In this document: positions 50,605-60,805 of the stretch, piece after piece
Layout: each line of letters opens with the position of its first letter
Numbering within the stretch: the stretch's first letter is position 1
Assembly: GCA_950022655.1 (NCBI GenBank)
Contig: OX465587.1
Coordinates: 30,879,716-30,943,715, forward strand
Source of the DNA: Alentia gelatinosa
Lineage: Eukaryota; Annelida; Polychaeta; Phyllodocida; Polynoidae
DNA length: 64,000 nt
Reading direction: 5' to 3'
Made by a program: the position numbers and the translations under genes
Notes under the pieces: model-generated
What the model saw: the letters and a program-made list of their open reading frames with translations, nothing else
Databases searched by the model: none
Told to the model about the DNA's origin: nothing

Positions 50605-51877
50605 ATATTATCATCTAAAGATTTTGCTGAATCAAAAAAAAAATCCTGGTGGGTAAAACTGGAACTACAGTATCCTACTAAGCCCCCTATCGTTTTTGCG
50701 CGGAATCGGCGATGTACCCGCGGAATCGGTCAAGCGTAGCCGAGACGATCATATCGTAGAAAACAAACACGGCGGTCGCTCACGTTGCCTATCCATGTAT
50801 AGAGGTCCGTGGTTTGATTGACTTAACATTCCATAATTGTTATCAGCCTGACATGGACTTAAGGTTTGGAGGTGACCATGTAGAGACAGTTAATTGTGGG
50901 ATAGATGTATATTTCAGTTCTGATTTCTTTGAGATATGACTGAAAACATGTATCACCATCTTACCTTCTTCAAATGATTTCTCACTTAATCCTTTCCAGT
51001 ATGATAAAACAACACTCACTGCGATTTGTATAGATAGTAATCCTCAAGTTATATGTAATACTTGCACTAACTGGATATCAATTCTGGATTTGAAAAGCTG
51101 ACCCCTCTTCACCCTTAACCCCCAGCCCCCTATTAAAAAAAAAAAAAAGAATATCCTGTAAATACACATTTCACTTCTCTTATACGAGTTATAAAGGACT
51201 CCGTTTATAAACATATAAAGAAGCAGTTCGACAGATACACACGAAAGGTCCCACAGGGTCCTAGGACCGGATTACACCAGAGGGCGTTGGGATCCATGCA
51301 GAGGGCGCCGCGCTGAGGACCACATCCGCCCAAAGGATCCTACCTCGGCCTCACTCACCGGGGATCCCTCACCGCCTCCACACGTCTCGCAGAAGAAAAT
51401 TTTCTTGTTGTGCTCTTGAGAAAACTATCATTATATCATAATTAAGACAGAAACAATATATGTGCATCCTTATGTAACTTTATATTTGACTGATGTATAC
51501 AGTAATATCATTGGTATCAAAAAGCGATATTGGATATTGGATAGTGGTGTCAAAGACAGTGTTTTAAAACTTGATCTCATCTTTCTAATCCAACAGATCC
51601 ACACAAATCTCCATCAGTAGGTTATGTGTCTTAAATATCCTGTACCAGATACACCTCTAGGTGGTCCCTAGTACTACTTTGGCACTACTGATGAATTATC
51701 AAATGCATTAAAAAAAAACTCAGAAACCACCATGAATGAATTAAAATAAAATGCAAATGGTGAAAATCAGTCGAAGATATTATGCTCGTGTACACACATG
51801 TTCAGATTGCGACATGAACATGCCATTTTTCTCTCATGCATATGATAGTTGTTTTAAATACTAAGATGCAATACCAG
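50605..51877. other. array end and region downstream of the NTMT1-like gene
   Basis: The array stops mid-monomer near 50604. A short GC-richer stretch with CGGAATCGG twice (50701-50730) follows, then AT-rich DNA, an A-run near 51135 and a GC-rich patch at 51240-51400. The part next to 51878 should include the 3' UTR of the minus-strand gene. No clear minus-strand AATAAA found. Confidence 0.4.
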
Positions 51878-52390
51878 TTATTGCAATGCAAACATCCACA
51901 CTTCATAAATCTCCTTTGGGAAGTTCTTCTGTTTCTCCTGCCTGATGAGTTTGAGTCCGGACTTTTCCATGAGTTCCAGCAGTTCAGACTTGGGTCGCGT
52001 GTAACTGCTGTCTGTCTGATCAAAGTCCCGCTTGCCAGGCCCAGTGATGTTCTCCTTCACAATGAGCACTCCATTCTGCCGCAGACCTGCCTGGCAGCGC
52101 TGGAAGAAGGCCACCAGGTCGTCATTCGTGAGGTGCCCCAGCACCCACTGACACCAGATGACGTCGTAGTAGCCGGGGTCTGGGTTGAAGCTCTGCAGAC
52201 CGGTACAGAAGCGCCGGTCCAGTTTGGATACCCGGTCACCGAAGTACTCCGGGGCCTTGTCGAGGAACTCCTGACTCAGCTCCACCATGTCGACCTTGTC
52301 GAACATGGGCGCCAGCAGTAGTTTGGAGATGCGCCCAATCCCCGCGCCGCAATCTAACACGTGACCAGTCTGCGTCTTAGCGTCTGGTCC
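51878..52390 (-). CDS. NTMT1: NTMT1-like last exon (catalytic methyltransferase core)
   Basis: Acceptor TTTCCACAG ends at 52391; 170 codons plus stop follow. It encodes the Rossmann-like methyltransferase core from GPDAKTQTGHVLDCGAGIG to the C-terminus. SAM motif I, the acidic MVE after strand 2, the YDVIWCQWVLGHL strand/helix and the IVKENITGPG loop are all present. GC content and CpG density (52050-52380) are well above the surrounding DNA, as expected for a conserved coding exon here. Confidence 0.95.
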   Translation of the reverse strand, partial: GPDAKTQTGHVLDCGAGIGRISKLLLAPMFDKVDMVELSQEFLDKAPEYFGDRVSKLDRRFCTGLQSFNPDPGYYDVIWCQWVLGHLTNDDLVAFFQRCQAGLRQNGVLIVKENITGPGKRDFDQTDSSYTRPKSELLELMEKSGLKLIRQEKQKNFPKEIYEVWMFALQ

Positions 52391-55300
52391 CTGTGGAAAC
52401 AATGACATGAAGATAAGCATCAATAGACCCTCCAGAGGTTACTAAACTCGCTATTATCGCCCAGGGTAAATACAAGTTCCGCTTGCGACTGGCTGGCCAC
52501 ACCACGACCACATGAAACACAGTTTTCCAATTCATATTTGGAGAAACTGAATATAATTTTGGATTTACATCTAGAAATAACTGAAATTTCCATATCTGGC
52601 ATCGGATTTCCAATTTGAAGATTTATAAAAAAAAACGTTAAACTGCAATAATTGTGGGTTACGGTTCAAGGGTTTATCACCATACAACGTCGGCAACCAG
52701 CAAACGCCGGAACTTGTAAATAGACTGAATTATGGGATACCTCAATAGGGCGTATGTAAATATACAGTCCGCTCCAGGTGGAAACAATGGCACAAAGAGA
52801 ATGTAAATACAATCTGCTCCGTGTGGAAACATACACACAGGCCTCCCAGTATCCTGCTTCCTCAATATAGGTTTTTTTGATAGGTTTTGAAAATCAAAGT
52901 GTGGAGATAATGACAGAAAGATAAGCAGCAATGTAAATACAGTCTGCACCAGGTGGAAGCACTGATATGGAGAGAAAGCAGTCAGGTCAGAAACATCAAT
53001 GTCAATGCATTAGGATTTGTTGTTTGGATAGGTTAACGTCCAATTTGTTCAATTAGACTTAGTTTGGGTTTGACCAAATCAATGAGATGAATATAGGTAG
53101 AAATCTCACCCCTACATATTTAACGAGGTGAGAGTTCTTTTACTTCCCACACCACATAGATATGGTATGAGAAGGATTGGCATTTGATATGGCAGTAAAT
53201 CTACCACTGCTGGGGGTGAAGGAGAAAAGTGTTTTTGATGTAACTTTTTCTTTCCAATGGATTCCACGTAGGATTCCGTGGTTAGAAAAAAAGGAGAAGG
53301 AGAAAGGTGGCTACAGTGGGACTTCAATCAACAAAGTACAGTGATATTTACCACTGAGCGTACTCCCCTCTCCGGTCGGGAGTTAGCTCAGTTGATTGTT
53401 GATGTCGTTGTGGAATTGATTGATTGTTTGTGTAGTCTGATACGAAGAGAAGCAGCAATGTTAAAACACTGATATGTAGAGAAACAAGTCAGGTCGGAAA
53501 CATCAAATTCCATGTATTAGGAAAACTGACTGGGCAATGTATATAGGAACTAGGAGTAAATATTATGTTCACCATTGACGTATAAGCGTGCAATTATAAA
53601 TGATTAAAAACTAAAAAGTTTGGGCTACATTCAGTCTATGGATAGTTTTCTGTAACCTACTTGCACCTAGTCAACTTGCCATTTCTTCAATACAGGTGTT
53701 GCCGTTCAGCGCTGTCTAACGGCCCCCTGTCTAGTTACGCGGCCGCTCGGACAAACACCGCGATTCCAGCGGTATTAATATAGAGACATACAGCAATCAC
53801 ACCTAAAGTGTGAACTGTGGGTGTGATTGGAGGAGTGTTGTTTTTTGACAGATTAAATTGTTGGAACAAACAAGGGTATTGTACCAACGAGTCTGGGCTG
53901 TCTCAACTTCGTAGTTGATAATTATCTTGGTATAAACATGGAAAAAGATAAGCATATAATAGCTAGGCCTGCCAATGTATTATTGTGTATTCAGTTTCGG
54001 TGTCCCTGTGTTATCTAAGCTATATTTAAAGCATCATTAAGGTGATATACATGTATGATACATCAAATTGTAGCTGGAATACCATAGAATACAATGCAAT
54101 CACTCTTATTTCCCTGGAAATAATGTACACAGGTATTATGAACGTATTACGCTCATGCACTAAGTGTTCCAGTGCTAAAGTATACGTTGCCAGGTGAATG
54201 TTTGGCTTCAGCTCTAGCGTAGCTAAGGAGATAAGGTGCGACACCGGCCTACGGAAAAAGGCCTATTGCCTGAGTCTAGGGTCCAAATATATCATGCACC
54301 AATAGGTCAATGAGGTATTTCGGTCTTGAGTTATTGGTCATGGTCAGTTGGGCATGCCTCTAATACACTGAGACATTGGCGAGAAGTGTCAATGGCCCGT
54401 GTGAAAGCCTGGTAGCGAATCGGTAGCTGTTCGGCTGGGGAATTGGACGCCTTGAGCCTTTTACCGTTTGAGCCTGCTGTCAGTGCGAAAACGTGGACGC
54501 CTTGATCCCACCCCGTGGACGCCTTGAGCCCAACCCGTGGACGCCCTGAGCCCACCCTGTGGACGCCTTGAGCCTACGCCATTTTAGTTCCGATCGGCGG
54601 GTTAGGGTTAGAAAAGGGTTGGGTAAGGGTTAGGGTTGTATTTATATGACTATAAATCAGTATAAGTGCATTTTTCAAAGTTGTTACATCTAGAGGCTCA
54701 TGGCCAGCAAAACGAGGTAGGCTCAAGGCGTCCACAGGGTAGGCAGAGGCGTCCACAGAAAGGCTCAAGGCGTCCAGAGCTCAAATCGTCCCGGGCTCAA
54801 GGCGTCCATGAACCTTCGGCTGGACCTGGCTGGGGGCAGCCGATAGTGTGAATGTTTAGCTGTAACCTAGTAATTTTCAAGCGGCGCAGCCGAGTCTGTG
54901 GGGTGCAAGCGGGGAAAAAAAAGATACTTGGACTCTCAGGCTGCAGGCGGTGACGCCCTGATGGGAGATTGTGACCCGGTGATTGTGGCGTGGGTGGGTG
55001 GCTCTCACATCCCGGGAGAGGGTGGGCCCTAGAAACCTGACTTAAGGCGGTATTCCACCAAACAACCACTTTTTCAACGTCAACAGACGTTCCAGCCGAC
55101 CTTTCAGCCGACGTCGGTTGAAACATCTGGAAAAATGGCCTCAAAATGTGTTGCTGCTCCACCGAAACCCCCAACAGACGTTCATTTGGACGCCATACGA
55201 GCGTCTGGTGGGTTCAAAGTTCCAGCAGATCCTAGCCGACGCCCCTGCCGTGGCGCTGATTGGTGGACGTTAGCCGCATTTTTACGTAGTAATCGAGTTC

Positions 55301-57812
55301 CCCGATAGGCGGCGCGGCGTGTGGCGATACACTACGACGCTCTGAACCCGCGAAAGCCGCGTATCGAGCGGAGCAGTGTGTCGGCGTGTTGGGTTTTGTC
55401 TGGAACGGTCAGAAAACGTCAAATAACCGAGGAATTACACATTTAATCGAACAAAGAAGGTAAATAAAGATAAGGATTGATATTATGAATGTGTATGGCA
55501 CGCTATGGTGCTAGAATTCTGCCGAAAGTGTCGGAATTTCATTCACGGCTACGGGTATCGCCGGTATCGCTCGCGCTCTGTTGGCGGTGATTCCTCGCCA
55601 CGGGTCCCGGCAGAACCCGCGAGCGGGTGTCGCACTCTTCAAATGCATCGGCCAGATGCTCAATTCCAGCCGATAAAAACCTCATCGATCAGTTTTTCGC
55701 TATATGGGCAAATTCTCTTGGAGGGTTATTTGAGTATCGGTTGGGATATCGCCTGAAAAAATCTTGTTGGTGGAAGCGCATCTCAACTGGCTCTTCTGCC
55801 AGACGCTCAGCAACCGTGAAGCGACACTCCAATATCCTCCAACATCCAATATCCTCCAACAGACGTCTTGAAACGTCTGGCAGGAGAGCCGACGCCTGCT
55901 GAAACGTCTGGTGTGTGCTTCCACCAACCCGACAAATGATTTAAAATTGAGCAGATATGCCAGCAACCCCAGCAACCGCCATAAGGGCGCTGTACAACGT
56001 TTTTGTCTTGTTGGTGGAATACCCCCTTTATAGGTGATGGGCCCTAATTACTACTTGAACTAGACGCCTTGAGCCTTTTACCGTTTGAGCTTCCTGTCAG
56101 TGCGAAAAACATTGACGCCTTGAGTGCAATCGCTGGACGCTTTGTGCCCACCCTGTGGACGTCTTTGAGCCTCCACCTATTTTAGTTCCGACTGGTGGGT
56201 AAATTAGAGTTGGGTTAGTCCGCCGAGTCCGACCCTATACACTAGTATTAGACCAAATACGGGAACGTAGCTGTTTGGGTCGCCACGACTACAGTTGGGG
56301 TTGTGTATCATATAAGGCCATGGGAAGTCCTGTTACAGATTACCATCCACCGCCCGCATGCCTTTGATGGGGCCCCATGAAACATTTCATTATCCTAAAA
56401 AAATTCATTATTTCAAAAACAGCTTTTAATCCCATAAGACAGCGACATTTTCCACAGATTATCACCGACCCGATCACCGATTATAACAGGGAACAAGAAT
56501 GCCGCTGTCTTATACCCTCAACGATGTTTGCCAATCACACCTCTCCACTTTATGGCCTTGTAAAGCGACCCGAGAGAGATCAAAGTGAGCTGCCGGGAGC
56601 CGAGCCGCGGTCAGCCACGGGCCACTGGTATGGATTCATAGAAAATAATTTCAAGTTTAATAACTTCCGATCCAATTAAGATATCGGGAAATGGTTTTCA
56701 GATCCATCATCGCCTCTGACTCCCCAACAAATCAGTAAAAGACACTTGTAAATCGGACTCGGGGAAAGGTAGCATCCCTTGTCAAACGGCCTTCTAAAAA
56801 TCGGGAACAGTCGGTGAAGTGCGTACAGCGACACAATTAAGGTCTGTGAAGTGAGTACAGCGAACCGATTCTGACCGACCCGACAGATTCGTTGGGCAAA
56901 GGTGTGATCGGGCACAATGATTGGGTCGCTGTCTTATAGGCTTGTCTTATAGGCTTTAACCATGGGTAATCATAAACCAGTTTCACTTTAAGTGCACTTT
57001 TCAAAGTTTTTACACATAGAGACTCAAGGCCTCCAAAAGGGGCTGGCTCAAGGCGACTACAGAAAGACTCAAGGCGTCCAGGGCTCAAATCGTCCTGGGC
57101 TCAAGGCTTCTATTCGTCGAGTCAACCTGGAACAGTCGAAGTAGGTGGCGCTTCGAATCCCCTCCGCGGCCATTTTGACAAGGAACCTATCCAGTGCTAA
57201 GCCTATGGAGAATTCAAACGTTCATTCTGATAGTATTTAATATGTGGGGATGTGTTCAGTAACCCTCAACTTGCTCAAGCCAATCTCTTGACCAAAACAT
57301 ACCACCCTGGCAGTTTCAGATCAAATGATAACGTGAGGGCCTCAGTTTAGCTGCCGAACGCGATGTCAACAAATCGTCGAAACACCGTTTTTCTTTGAGT
57401 TGGCACGTTTAAATCATGTCTGGGAAATGTACATAACTTTTTTTCAACTATTGCGTTTGTAAATAACACATTATAATGTAGATTATTAGAGTTTCCAGCA
57501 ATATGGCGGACTGAGTCCGTTGTCAGGGAAATTTGCATAAAATGGAGGGTATTTTAAACCGGAAGTTATCAGATGACTCGGAGAATAAACCCTGACTACA
57601 TAGACCCTACCTTGTATCTAGCATCACTGTAAACAAATAACAACACGTGCACTCACTCGGACAAACTGTCGCAGGAACTTGTTGGATCCGCCGATGTCAG
57701 TGCTGGAAATGTGACTGAAGCCGCCCAGCATTCCGTCAATGGTCGGCGGAATCGTCTCCCAGTACTTCTTGGCCACTCCGTAAAACTCCTCTTCTGTCAT
57801 CCTGTCTTTGGG
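51878..57812 (-). CDS. NTMT1: NTMT1/METTL11A-like alpha-N-terminal protein methyltransferase, two coding exons
   Basis: SAM-dependent enzyme that, in animals, methylates the free alpha-amino group of proteins starting Met-(Ala/Ser/Pro)-Pro-Lys after Met removal (RCC1, histone-fold proteins, ribosomal proteins), mostly in the nucleus. Exons 57800-57657 and 52390-51878 join in phase 0 and give 218 residues, close to the usual ~220. Visible are YWETIPPTIDGMLGG (residues 13-27, family hallmark), SAM motif I LDCGAGIGR (60-68), VDMVE, WCQWVLGHL, the Asn in VKENI and the Asp in TDSS. The reading ends EIYEVWMFALQ with stop TAA at 51880-51878. The start ATG (57800) lies 12 bases after an acceptor, so a noncoding 5' exon is expected to the right. 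All core residues look intact. Confidence 0.93.
52760..52960. repeat. degenerate short tandem copies of the intron end
   Basis: GTGGAAACAATG, AAGATAAGCA and GTAAATACA(A/G)TCTGC phrases recur at about 52771, 52813 and 52921-52955. They echo the sequence at the acceptor of the last exon (52391-52425: CTGTGGAAACAATGACATG, AAGATAAGCA). The copies lack the AG at the matching position. Period irregular. Confidence 0.4.
53375..53405 (+). repeat. tRNA-derived SINE-like box A fragment
   Basis: GGGAGTTAGCTCAGTTG matches the tRNA 5' arm and the pol III box A consensus (TRGYNNANNNG). No box B or tRNA 3' half follows at the right distance, so this is at most a fragment. Confidence 0.3.
54446..54808. mobile_element. 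foldback element with clustered GGACGCCTTGAGCC motifs, copy 1
   Basis: The left arm has five GGACGCCTTGAGCC-like motifs (three at 22-bp spacing near 54516, 54538, 54560). The right arm (54715-54808) has the inverse GGCTCAAGGCGTCC several times. The middle is AT-rich with TTAGGG-like runs (54600-54640). Inverted clusters of short subterminal motifs resemble transposase binding sites of non-autonomous DNA transposons. No coding capacity. Confidence 0.65.
55045..56027. mobile_element. 983-bp TIR element, TTA target duplication (PIF/Harbinger-like, non-autonomous)
   Basis: The left end AGGCGGTATTCCACCAA and the inverse of the right end, AGGGGGTATTCCACCAA, match at 16 of 17 positions. Both ends are flanked by TTA (55042-55044 and 56028-56030). 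A 3-bp TTA/TAA target with G-rich TIRs fits the PIF/Harbinger superfamily. The CpG-rich interior holds repeated CAACAGACGT and TTGGTGGAA-type motifs near both ends and no recognisable transposase, so it is probably non-autonomous. Confidence 0.7.
56062..57112. mobile_element. foldback element copy 2, interrupted by ~0.75 kb
   Basis: GACGCCTTGAGCC, TTTTACCGTTTGAGC and CTGTCAGTGCGAAAA at the left, and GTGCACTTTTCAAAG, CTCAAGGCGTCCAG at the right, match copy 1 at 54446-54808. The middle is split at about 56218 and resumes near 56965. The inserted block contains the TIR pair listed at 56434-56937. Confidence 0.6.
56434..56937. mobile_element. nested inverted-repeat element (ATAAGACAGCGAC ends)
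   Basis: ATAAGACAGCGAC at 56434-56446 is inverted as GTCGCTGTCTTAT at 56925-56937, with CGATCAC/GTGATCG pairing further in. A third copy of the terminal motif (GCTGTCTTATA) sits at 56502-56512. It lies within the block that interrupts foldback copy 2. No coding sequence recognised. Confidence 0.45.
57657..57812 (-). CDS. NTMT1: NTMT1-like first coding exon (12 nt of 5' UTR plus 48 codons)
   Basis: On the minus strand the acceptor GACTTTTCAG ends just before 57812 and the donor GTGAGT follows 57657. The ATG at 57800-57798 begins MTEEEFYGVAKKYW, similar in position to the vertebrate start. The exon contains the IPPTIDGMLGGFSHIS hallmark, which packs over the peptide and SAM site in the family, and ends with FLRQFVR in phase 0. 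Confidence 0.9.
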
Positions 57813-58572
57813 CTGAAAAGTCACAAAAATCTCGGCTTTTGTTTACGGGTTTAGGATTTCGCCGGACGCACGATTCTTTTAACCGGAAGTCTCTCGCTCT
57901 GACAGGCAGAATGTACGTGTGCTTCAACCCGTTCAAATGACCCTGATTTCCCATTGAATCGCCAGATGGCGGGTTTTGGCGTACTCTGACTTAGACTGGT
58001 TCCCTGCCCCAATGAATACTATGTGAGTGAGCGCATTGGCCAGGCTACCAGGCTAACTCTGACTCCCTGGCCATGCTACATATTTACAATGCTACCACTT
58101 CTCGTGTGAACTATGGAAACAAATAAAATTACATTGTTGGTGTCATTTCGTTCCGCTTTGTATGATATCTCTATCGGAGGGAATAATATGTAGATTCTAT
58201 TTACAAATGCACATATCGACCCAACAGCCAACTAGCGACAGAGACAAGAACTATCGAGCGCACTCATTGAACGCACTCAATCAGTGACTCAATCCTGCAC
58301 TCTCCTAGCAGAGATCGCTTGTAAGTGCTAGCGCCTCAAAATATCATTGTGTTGGTTCCACATTCTCACTCATCTTTGACTCCTGAGATTATGGAGCCAT
58401 CCAAATGTGTGACATAAACGAACTCAAACTCAAATTCGTGATGTCTCTTGATATTCTTTTTTTTTTTCAGCATGGGTATCTTCCGTTTCAGTGGGCTCAC
58501 TTTGACTCCCTATAGACTTTTAAAATATCGGGTACTCATAGGCCTACTCAATGCCCATGGAGTATTTAGAAG
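57813..58572. other. 5' region of NTMT1-like gene, no exon recognised
   Basis: A noncoding first exon and promoter of the minus-strand gene should lie here or further right, but the sequence shows no decisive donor, CpG island or TATA element. A T-run sits near 58459. Confidence 0.35.
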
Positions 58573-58713
58573 GAAACCCACAAGATGAAAATAGCTTGGT
58601 CCGTACTCCACTGAGTTTGACTGCAGAGTAATTCACGAAGCGATGCTGAGTGAATTACTCTGCAGTCAAACTCAGTGGAGTACGGACCAAGCTATTTTCA
58701 TCTTGTGGGTTTC
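58573..58713. repeat. perfect 63-bp inverted repeat with 15-bp loop
   Basis: Arms 58573-58635 and 58651-58713 are exact reverse complements over all 63 bases, with the loop at 58636-58650. GTGAGATAAA-type sequence found at other foldbacks nearby flanks it. It fits a very young foldback/MITE. A palindromic assembly artefact is the other possibility. Confidence 0.9.
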
Positions 58714-58795
58714 TGATTTTATCTCACCTCGTATTTATAACATCATTTATTGATAAAATGAATCACCCAATTAGCCATTGAGTATTGGGTACACA

Positions 58796-59031
58796 AACCT
58801 CATGGCTGTGGAGTACAAGTTCCTGATGTTAAGCCTATGGAGAAAAATACCAGGGTGAGATAATAAAGAAGAAACCAACAAGTTTTGGTCAAAGTCATCA
58901 TTCTCCACGAGTTTGATGTGGAGTGATATGAACGAGGTGACAGCCGAGTGAATATCACGTAACATTCAAACGAGTTTGAGAATGACTTCTTTGACCAACA
59001 CGAGTTGCTTTCTGTATTTATCTTACCCCTG
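58796..59031. repeat. foldback repeat of the GTGAGATAAA family, right end displaced
   Basis: GGTGAGATAATAAAGAAG, GAAACCAACAAGTTTTGGTC and CACGAGTTT at the left are mirrored by AAACGAGTTTGAGAATGA, GACCAACACGAGTTGCTTTC and TATTTATCTTACCC. The left flank phrase TTAAGCCTATGG recurs at about 60768 (and as TGAAGCCTATGG near 60175), showing that it is one of several local copies. Confidence 0.55.
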
Positions 59032-59682
59032 GAGCCCGTTTCAATAGGCTGTAGGACGTCCGTTATTGCGCTTAGTGACACAATAGCGGTACTTCGCGTT
59101 GCAGTAGTTAAGGGACAACCGTTTGTGGGACATAGGGTAACAGACAGGCGCAAATAGAGGCTTGTCCGATTTCATAAGACGATGTCCAGTCACTATTGGT
59201 GTCACTGTAGTGTCCCAAATAGCGAGAGGGTATACCCTCTCGCTTTTGATGTCACAAACACATAACTTTACTTACCATAGGACTAAACCTATGAAACTTT
59301 AACCCCAGTTAGGAACACATACAACTTATAAACATGGCAAATTTGAATGAGATCTTCGCATGCAATCCAGAGATATTCACATTTGAATTTTGTCATATAA
59401 AATGCTGCTCTGGTGGCCAGTGTAAAATTACTCAAGCGCAGTTGACAATTTATGCTATGACCTCACCTTCACAGCACTTGTTCCCGGTAGCACTAACACC
59501 ATCCATTGTCAGGGCCAGGGAGCAATGTCACAATGTCGCCAATAGTGAACGGACACACCACCCCAATAGTGACATGCCTTTTGAAACGAGAATTAAATTT
59601 TGTCACTATTCCTGTCACTATTCCTGTCACTAATCGTGTCACTAAGTGGCTTAGTGACACATTCTATTGAAACGGGTCCCTG
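59032..59682. mobile_element. ~645-bp TIR element (CCCGTTTCAATAG ends) nested in a foldback repeat
   Basis: CCCGTTTCAATAG near 59036 is inverted as CTATTGAAACGGG at 59664-59676, with CTTAGTGACACA motifs just inside both ends. TTACCCCTG before it and CCCTGTGCACACTAAAA after it join into a sequence whose uninterrupted relative exists at about 60655-60690 (CTCACCCGTGTACACACTAAAA in parts), so CCCTG is a likely target duplication. No transposase. Confidence 0.65.
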
Positions 59683-59709
59683 TGCACACTAAAATAAATA
59701 GACAATAAT

Positions 59710-59837
59710 CGATGGTTTTGTGGACAGGCGGCCGTACACCACGAGAGGTTGACACGTAGTAATACACGAGCGCTAGCGAGTGTATTACGACATCAACCTC
59801 TAGTGGTTTACAGAGCCGCCTGTCCACAAAACCATCG
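59710..59837. repeat. foldback repeat, ~60-bp arms
   Basis: CGATGGTTTTGTGGACAGGC at 59710 pairs with GCCTGTCCACAAAACCATCG ending at 59837. Further in, CTCGTAATACACT-type arms pair imperfectly around AGCGCTAGCG. Confidence 0.75.
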
Positions 59838-60147
59838 TTTGTTGTATTTATTATCCATCTTCTCCAATAAATTAAACCCAGTTATTGCCATATTAAAAGG
59901 TACAACAATATGGACTATTTCTTTGCTCTATAGCACATAGAGACTATTTTTCCCGTATACCATGGTTTTGAGGCCGTATACCACAGGTTTGAATCCGTAT
60001 ACCACAGTTATGGTATCCGACAGGTTTTATATAATGGGTCGTGGTTTACTGAGTCCCCATACATTTTCAATGGGGGCTTTGTAGACGATGGATAATAATG
60101 GACAACACACAGAATATAAACCATAGAGAACGGACTGCAATACTTGT

Positions 60148-60206
60148 AGGGGCATGGAGAACGAGCTCCCAATGTGAAGCCTATGGGACAAAAATAATAG
60201 GGGTGA
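60148..60206. repeat. local copy of the GTGAGATAAA foldback-family end
   Basis: GGAGAACGAGCTCCCAATG, AAGCCTATGGGACAAAAAT and GGGGTGAGATAAA in order, matching 60740-60805 with few changes. The opposite arm is represented by TTGCTTTCTCTATTTATCTC near 60648. Confidence 0.5.
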
Positions 60207-60639
60207 GATAAAGTTAGAAGAAAAAACTCAATGGGCGATGATGGCACACAGGTTAGTCAATGATAACGTATGCTGGCAGCTGAAACGTACCTCCATCCAT
60301 ACAGCCACTGAAAATACACCATTTATACCGTATTGGCTTACTTCATAATCTCAGTCGGCTTCACCTCATGAGATTTTATTATGATTTTAATTAGCTACAT
60401 ATCCATACTTTATCAGAGGCACGTGCCTTTCAAAAAGTCACATATTGAAATATTTCTGCCCATAAAGTTGAAAAAGAGGGGAATTGAAAGTATCGTACTT
60501 TCAAAAATTGGAACAAACTTGGATGATTGACCTTTATAGAAGGGGTCATGAGCTTGAGCAAGGTAGGTCAAAATATCTTCTTCATGGCCAATGAAATCTC
60601 GATATGAAGCTAACTGAAAACAACGATTTTGACTTTGAC

Positions 60640-60805
60640 CAAAACAAGTTGCTTTCTCTATTTATCTCACCCGTGTACACACTAAAAGAACGGAGGTTGC
60701 ACAGGACTTGGACCATGGAGAACTGACTACAATACTCGAAGGGACATGGAGAACGAGTTCCCAATGTTAAGCCTATGGGACAAAAATACCCGGGGTGAGA
60801 TAAAC
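60640..60805. repeat. second local pair of GTGAGATAAA foldback-family ends
   Basis: GACCAAAACAAGTTGCTTTC and TATTTATCTCACCC at 60637-60671, then in opposite orientation GGAGAACGAGTTCCCAATG and GGGGTGAGATAAAC at 60745-60805. It contains the uninterrupted relative of the insertion site at 59032-59682. Confidence 0.5.

Larger units (their letters stand above)
52391..57656. other. intron of NTMT1-like gene, 5.3 kb, largely repeat-derived
   Basis: Contains degenerate repeats of the acceptor region (52760-52960), a short tRNA-like box A (53388-53400), foldback copy 1 (54446-54808), a TTA-target TIR element (55045-56027) and an interrupted foldback copy 2 (56062-57112). 53500-54300 and 57120-57600 show nothing clear. 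Confidence 0.6.

Noticed and set aside
51836..52321. 161-codon + strand frame opposite the NTMT1-like exon
   Set aside because: Antisense shadow of the conserved methyltransferase exon, which has clear motifs on the minus strand.
54797..55975. Frames of 83-125 codons around the TTA-target element
   Set aside because: They cross the element boundary or its CpG-rich interior and show no transposase motif.
57140..57170. tRNA 3' half (GCTTCGAATCCCC)
   Set aside because: The box B-like sequence has no tRNA 5' half at the expected distance.
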